64,000 nucleotides of DNA, taken from NCBI RefSeq assembly GCF_036226365.1, contig NZ_CP108462.1, forward strand, positions 8,104,001 to 8,168,000, in the 5' to 3' direction. The notes beneath the pieces are model-generated. The model saw only the letters and a program-made list of their open reading frames with translations, did no database searches and was not told the origin of the DNA. This DNA is from Streptomyces sp. NBC_01262 (GTDB lineage: Bacteria > Actinomycetota > Actinomycetes > Streptomycetales > Streptomycetaceae). The position numbers were made by a program, and so were the translations under genes. Positions 60,099 through 64,000 of this stretch are shown piece by piece; the first letter of the stretch is position 1; every line of letters begins with the position of its first letter.

Positions 60099-62044
60099 CC
60101 ACCCAGAGCGTCCATGCCGAGCGGCCGGGCGCGCTCGCCGCCGGCGCCTTCCTGCGGCGAGTCGCGCGGAAACCGCTCGGCGTGATCAGCGCCGCGTATC
60201 TCCTGCTGCTCGTCCTGGCCTGCGCACTGGCCCCAGTCGTCGCCCCCTATCCGCCACTTGCACAGAAGCTCGACCACGTCCTGGCCGCCACGAGCTCGGC
60301 CCACCTGCTCGGCACCGACGAGCTGGGCCGTGACGTGCTCAGCCGGCTGCTGTACGGCGGCCAGGACACCCTGCTCGGCGTTCTGGAATGCGTTGCGGTG
60401 CTGCTGGTCGTCAGCCTGCCCGTCGGCCTGGCCGCCGGCTACCTGGGCGGCTGGACCGACCGGGTGGTCAGCAACGTGACAGACCTGATGCTCTCAGTGC
60501 CCACCATCGTCGTGGCCCTCGCGGTCCTGTCGGTGTTCGGCTCCTCGATGACGGTGGCGATGATCACTATCGGCATCCTCGGCTCCGCCGGAGTCATCCG
60601 GGTCATCCGCAGCGCGGTCATCGCGGTGCGCGAGGAGCTGTACGTGGCGGCGGCCCGAACGTCCGGGGTCACCGACCCTCGGATCGTCAGCCGCCACATA
60701 CTGCCCCGCATCGCCGGCCCCGTCATCGTGCAGACCTCGCTGTACGCCGGGATCGCGCTGGCACTGCAAAGCGGTCTGGCGTTCCTCGGCCTGGGAATCC
60801 AGTCCCCGGCCCCGAGCTGGGGCGGGATGGTGGGGGAGGCCTCGGACGCCATCAACCAGGACCCCTGGCTGCTGGTCCCGAGCGGCGGCATCATCGCGCT
60901 CACCATCCTGGCGTTCGGCCTGGTGGGCGACGCGGTGCGGGACGCGGCCGTGGAACGCTGGTCCGGGACCGCGCAGACCGGGCGCCCAGCGGCGCCGCGC
61001 ACACGCCCGGCGGAGGCCGCCGCGCCGGATTCCCTGGACGCCACCGAACCGGGTGCGCTGAGCGTGCGGGGACTGACCGTCGAGTTCGACACGCCGGACG
61101 GTCCGGTCACGGTGGTCGACGGGGTGTCCTTCACCCTGCGTCCAGGTGAGGTGCTCGGCCTCGTCGGCGAGTCCGGCTGCGGCAAGTCCGTCACCTCGCT
61201 GTCCCTGCTGGGCCTGCTGCCCGAAAACGGACGGATCAGCTCCGGGCACGTCATGTCTGGCGGCCGGGATCTCGCGGCGATGACCGAACGCCAGCTCGCC
61301 GATGTCCGGGGCAGTGAAATCGCGATGGTGTTCCAGGAGCCGATGTCCAGTCTCGATCCGTCGTTCCGCGTCGGCTCCCAGCTGGTGGAGACGATCCGCG
61401 CACACGAGAAGCTGTCACGGCGTGAGGCTCGCGAAAGGGTCCTCACGTTGCTGGAGCAGGTCCGCCTGCCGGACCCCGCGGACGTCTACCGCCGCTACCC
61501 GCACGAACTGTCCGGCGGCATGGCGCAGCGGGTCTGCATCGCCCAAGCGCTCGCGACCGGGCCCCGCATCCTGGTCGCCGACGAGCCCACCACCGCCCTC
61601 GACGTGACGGTGCAGGCCGAAATCCTCGCGCTGCTGCGCACCTTGCAGGCCGAGACAGGCATGTCGGTCATCCTCGTCACCCACGACTGGGGGGTCGTCG
61701 CCGATCTCTGCGACCGCGCCGTCGTCATGTACGCGGGCCAGATCGTGGAGGAGGCGCCGATCCGCAGCCTCTTCCACCACCCGCACCATCCCTACACACT
61801 CGGCTTGCAGGAATGCAATCCGGAGCGCTGGAGCGGCACCGGTGAACTACCGGTCATCCCGGGCATGGTGCCGCCCCCGACCCGTCGGCCCAAGGCCTGC
61901 CGCTTCGAGCCGCGCTGCCACCTGGCCGGCCCGGAGTGCACGCGCGAGCCGATCCCGCTCCTCAGCACAGCACCGGACGACGACGGGCTCCAACAGGTCA
62001 GATGCGTCAACTGGCAGAAGGTTCAACCGGCGAGGACACCATGA
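60095..62044 (+). CDS. ABC importer permease (DppC type) fused to an ATPase (DppD type)
   Basis: One 649-residue protein joins two subunits that are usually separate. Residues about 1-295 are a DppC-like permease (LLGTDELGRDVLSRLLYGG; YVAAARTSGVTDPRIVSRHILPR). After a proline/alanine-rich linker comes a DppD-like ATPase with Walker A GLVGESGCGKS (about residues 355-365), Q-loop MVFQEPMSSLDP, signature LSGGMAQRVCIA, Walker B ILVADEPTTALD, and the C-terminal cysteine cluster CRFEPRC that marks this ATPase family. The GTG start overlaps the previous stop as GTGA. Such fusions are known in actinomycetes. Confidence 0.93.
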   Translation: MTTQSVHAERPGALAAGAFLRRVARKPLGVISAAYLLLLVLACALAPVVAPYPPLAQKLDHVLAATSSAHLLGTDELGRDVLSRLLYGGQDTLLGVLECVAVLLVVSLPVGLAAGYLGGWTDRVVSNVTDLMLSVPTIVVALAVLSVFGSSMTVAMITIGILGSAGVIRVIRSAVIAVREELYVAAARTSGVTDPRIVSRHILPRIAGPVIVQTSLYAGIALALQSGLAFLGLGIQSPAPSWGGMVGEASDAINQDPWLLVPSGGIIALTILAFGLVGDAVRDAAVERWSGTAQTGRPAAPRTRPAEAAAPDSLDATEPGALSVRGLTVEFDTPDGPVTVVDGVSFTLRPGEVLGLVGESGCGKSVTSLSLLGLLPENGRISSGHVMSGGRDLAAMTERQLADVRGSEIAMVFQEPMSSLDPSFRVGSQLVETIRAHEKLSRREARERVLTLLEQVRLPDPADVYRRYPHELSGGMAQRVCIAQALATGPRILVADEPTTALDVTVQAEILALLRTLQAETGMSVILVTHDWGVVADLCDRAVVMYAGQIVEEAPIRSLFHHPHHPYTLGLQECNPERWSGTGELPVIPGMVPPPTRRPKACRFEPRCHLAGPECTREPIPLLSTAPDDDGLQQVRCVNWQKVQPARTP

Positions 62045-63021
62045 CAACGAACCTGCTCTCGGTCCAAGGACTGAGCGTCGACTACCACCTCGGCCGGCGC
62101 CACGTATGCGCTGTCGAAGACGTCAGCCTCGACGTCGGAGCCGACGAGACCGTCGGCCTGGTCGGCGAATCCGGATCGGGCAAGACCACGATCGCCCGCG
62201 CGGTGCTCGGCCTGGCCAAGGCCCGTGCGGGCACCATACTTTTCGACGACGAGGACATCACGCATGCCGGCAGGTCGCGGCGGCGCCGGCTGAGCAGGGA
62301 CATGCAGGTGGTCTTCCAGGACCCCTACGGCTCTCTCAGCCCCACCCGAACAGTCGCGCAGACGCTGACAGAGCCGCTGCTCGCACACCGGCTCGCGTCC
62401 GGGCAGACCGCACACGACCAGGCAGCCGACATGCTGGCCCGGGTGGGCCTGGAACCTGATGCACTGCGCCGGTACCCCCGGGAGTTCTCCGGCGGGCAGC
62501 GCCAGCGCATCGCGATCGCTCGGGCCCTGATGCCCTCGCCGCGCCTGGTCGTCTGCGACGAGGCCGTCAGCGCGCTCGACCTGTCGGTCCAGGCCCAGGT
62601 CCTCAACCTCCTGCGGACCCTCCAGCGCGAGTACCGGCTCGGCTACCTGTTCGTCGCCCACAACCTCGCCGTCGTGCGCCACATCTCGGACCGTATCGTC
62701 GTCCTCTACCGCGGCGCGGTCATGGAATCCGGTCCGGCGGAAGCCGTCTGCACCAAGCCCGGACATCCGTACACCCGCGCGCTGCTGCAAGCGGTCCCGG
62801 TCGCCGACCCGGACCGGCAGGCCGCCCGGCGGGCAGTCGCGACCCCCGCCGAGCATGTCTCGGCGCCCCCGACCGGTTCCGGCTGCCCCTTCGCCGCGCG
62901 ATGCCCCCACGTCATCGACGCGTGCCGGCGCGAACGCCCGCCGCTCGTGGCGGCGCCAGGAGGAACCCAGGTCGCCTGTATCCGGGCAGAGGAGTTGGCC
63001 GGGTATTCACCTCCCGGGTGA
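62041..63021 (+). CDS. ABC importer ATPase (DppF/OppF type)
   Basis: A 326-residue ATPase: Walker A GLVGESGSGKTT (about residues 38-49), Q-loop VVFQDPYGSLSP, signature FSGGQRQRIAIA, Walker B LVVCDEAVSALD, H-loop LFVAHNLAVV, and the family C-terminal cysteine motif GCPFAARCPH. It pairs with the fused ATPase to drive uptake. Its ATG overlaps the preceding stop as ATGA. Last gene of the importer operon and the last intact gene of the island. Confidence 0.94.
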   Translation: MTTNLLSVQGLSVDYHLGRRHVCAVEDVSLDVGADETVGLVGESGSGKTTIARAVLGLAKARAGTILFDDEDITHAGRSRRRRLSRDMQVVFQDPYGSLSPTRTVAQTLTEPLLAHRLASGQTAHDQAADMLARVGLEPDALRRYPREFSGGQRQRIAIARALMPSPRLVVCDEAVSALDLSVQAQVLNLLRTLQREYRLGYLFVAHNLAVVRHISDRIVVLYRGAVMESGPAEAVCTKPGHPYTRALLQAVPVADPDRQAARRAVATPAEHVSAPPTGSGCPFAARCPHVIDACRRERPPLVAAPGGTQVACIRAEELAGYSPPG

Positions 63022-63269
63022 AGGACACCGAAGCGGATGCACAACTCCTGCTGCGGCCGCACCGCCAACGCCGAGGCCTCCGCGCCGATCCGTACCGCGG
63101 AGGTTCCTCAGCGCCGATCGCGCGCAAGCCCATGTGGCACTCAGCACCTGCCGTACCGGCTGTGACGCCGGGAGCACGGACCCCTCCGCCCGACCAGGCC
63201 GAACCCGGACATGATCCTGGGCCTTGGCCCGAGGCCGGGTAGTTGGGGCTCGCAGAGCATTGACTCGCT
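63022..63269. other. Gap after the importer operon
   Basis: No gene seen. The bases appear to continue the decayed transposase region to the right. Confidence 0.4.
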
Positions 63270-63569
63270 GCCTTGATCTCTGCTGGGAGGGAGATGCCTG
63301 CGGTGCTCGCGAGCATAGAGGTCGTCCAGGGTGGTCAGCCGCTGTTCGGCAGGCTGGATGGTGTGGCTCGCCTGTTCCAGCAGACACCGGATGTCTCGGA
63401 TGCGCTTGTTGATCGTCTCGGGTCGGACGCGGAACAGGGCGGCGACGGTGACCTGGGGAAGGCCGAGCCGGTAGTGGAGGAGCGCGGCCAGGAGTCTGTC
63501 AGCGAGGGTGAGGATGGGGCGGCGCCCGGTGCCGCCGTCGCCCTTGGCGCGTGGTCGGTGACCGCGCCG
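63270..63569 (-). pseudogene. Transposase C-terminal fragment, frameshifted
   Basis: The minus-strand frame has LTLADRLLAALLHYRLGLPQ, then VTVAALFRVRPETINKRIRDIRCLLE in parts and AEQRLTTLDDLYA. This is an HTH and tail of a Streptomyces transposase-like protein. After DDLYA the natural ending (ASTAGISLPAEIKAAS) is found in another frame, so a frameshift has occurred. Upstream it is fused in frame to an integrase start. Confidence 0.65.
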
Positions 63570-63740
63570 TTTGTCCAACTCCGTTTCCCGCTGGGCCTCG
63601 TGGAGCGTGGTCACCTGCTTCCCCGCCGCATTGCGGTACCTGATCTTGTACTCGTGAGGACACTTGGACCACCTGGAGCTTGGGTGCTCGCAGTCCTTGA
63701 GGAAGGTGCCCATGCCGTGGGCCAGGTTCTTGCTCGCCAT
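63570..63740 (-). pseudogene. Site-specific integrase N-terminal fragment
   Basis: The first 57 residues, beginning MASKNLAHGMGTFLKDCEHP and continuing with SSRWSKCPHEYKIRYRNAAGKQ, match the start of actinomycete phage/ICE-type tyrosine integrases (G-T/S-F-x-K-x-C, C-PH-YxIRYRxxxGKQ). The arm-binding region is followed directly by transposase sequence, so the catalytic domain is gone. Its position 95 bases inside the right border, reading into the element, is where an integrase gene is expected. Confidence 0.65.
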
Positions 63741-63834
63741 CGTGGTTCTGCCTTCCGGAGCTGATGCTGACGGTTTGCTGACCACGGATGGTGCATCATG
63801 CCTCTGAGCTGGGAAGAAACGCCAGAGGCGTGGT

Positions 63835-63851
63835 ATGTGGTGGAACTTCGT
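63835..63851 (+). other. Putative attR core
   Basis: ATGTGGTGGAACTTCGT, identical to 38840-38856, marks the start of the displaced pirin 3' end. Confidence 0.5.
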
Positions 63852-63999
63852 CGGCCGCACCAACGACGACATCGCCCAGGCCCGTGAAGCCTGGATGACC
63901 GGCGACCGCTTCGGCGACGTCCACGGCTACGACGGCCCGCCGATCCCCGCACCCGAGCTCCCGCCTGTGCCCCTGAAACCACGGGGGCGGGTGCGCTGA
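63835..63999 (+). pseudogene. Displaced 3' end of the pirin gene
   Basis: The frame reads MWWNFVGRTNDDIAQAREAW and ends in PELPPVPLKPRGRVR with a TGA at 63997. It corresponds to the last 54 residues of the pirin at 38036-39004 with several conservative changes. Differences are mostly at third codon positions until the last 42 bases, which have one mismatch. It is probably the original chromosomal gene end, cut off by integration. Confidence 0.8.
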
Positions 64000-64000
64000 G

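Larger units (their letters stand above)
38840..63851. mobile_element. Integrated genomic island of about 25 kb at the pirin 3' end
   Basis: Both borders carry the pirin 3' coding sequence in direct orientation. Identical 17-base blocks (ATGTGGTGGAACTTCGT) lie at 38840-38856 and 63835-63851, and a second block of 42 bases with one mismatch ends both copies. A broken integrase N-terminus sits just inside the right border. Gene content inside differs from the flanks: catabolic enzymes in repeated decaying cassettes, several transposase fragments, long non-coding gaps with lower GC (46900-47500). Integrase loss suggests the element is now immobile. Confidence 0.75.

Overview
The window looks like a piece of a Streptomyces (or close streptomycete) chromosome. 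GC is very high with strong GC3 bias, GTG starts are frequent, genes overlap as ATGA/GTGA/TAATG, and the families are typical of the genus: trypsin-STAND-TPR protein with a trypco2 partner, DUF574-type methyltransferase, several TetR regulators, type II NADH dehydrogenase, pirin, and a penicillin-acylase-like exported enzyme. No rRNA, tRNA or CRISPR array was seen.

Bases 1-38839 read as resident chromosome. 1-8260 is an oxidation and acyl-CoA block: aldehyde and alcohol dehydrogenases, an acyl-CoA dehydrogenase, a MaoC dehydratase, an amidase, two TetR regulators and SoxR. Two short palindromes recur here and suggest two small TetR regulons. 8365-17504 holds an exported Ntn-hydrolase with a palindromic promoter, a truncated DUF4132 protein, an alpha/beta hydrolase, and an SDR-TetR-quinone oxidoreductase operon. 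17494-21755 (minus strand) is a candidate NTP-dependent conflict module: methyltransferase, trypco2 protein, then a 1019-residue trypsin-STAND-TPR protein. 22118-24374 is a phosphotransferase/acyl-CoA dehydrogenase pair that corresponds to the two halves of animal ACAD10/11. 24536-38839 continues with an enolase-superfamily dehydratase, a metallo-hydrolase, a small P-loop protein, MarR plus MFS exporter plus oxidoreductase, a nickel/cobalt transporter behind a 47-bp perfect palindrome, small membrane proteins, Nudix, type II NADH dehydrogenase, an AtuA-like protein and pirin.

Bases 38840-63851 look like a genomic island of about 25 kb. The 3' end of the pirin gene occurs twice in direct orientation, once in the intact gene and once as a 165-bp fragment at the right edge of the window. 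A broken integrase N-terminus lies just inside the right copy, as expected for an element that integrated into pirin and restored its end. The island carries repeated, partly decayed catabolic cassettes: carboxylesterase (two intact, one C-terminal remnant), GlcG/HbpS-like proteins (three intact, one N-terminal remnant), aldo/keto reductase (one intact, at least three remnants), Gfo/Idh oxidoreductase (one intact, one broken). It also has an MFS importer, an isochorismatase-like protein, a beta-trefoil protein, a ceramidase-like protein and a complete peptide/nickel-type ABC importer. Remnants of IS3-, IS630- and other transposases punctuate it. The gene set suggests uptake and hydrolysis of an ester- or ether-linked compound, but the substrate cannot be read from the sequence.

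An inverted pair of roughly 400-bp non-coding repeats (2752-3190 and 27443-27840) brackets 24 kb of the chromosomal part.
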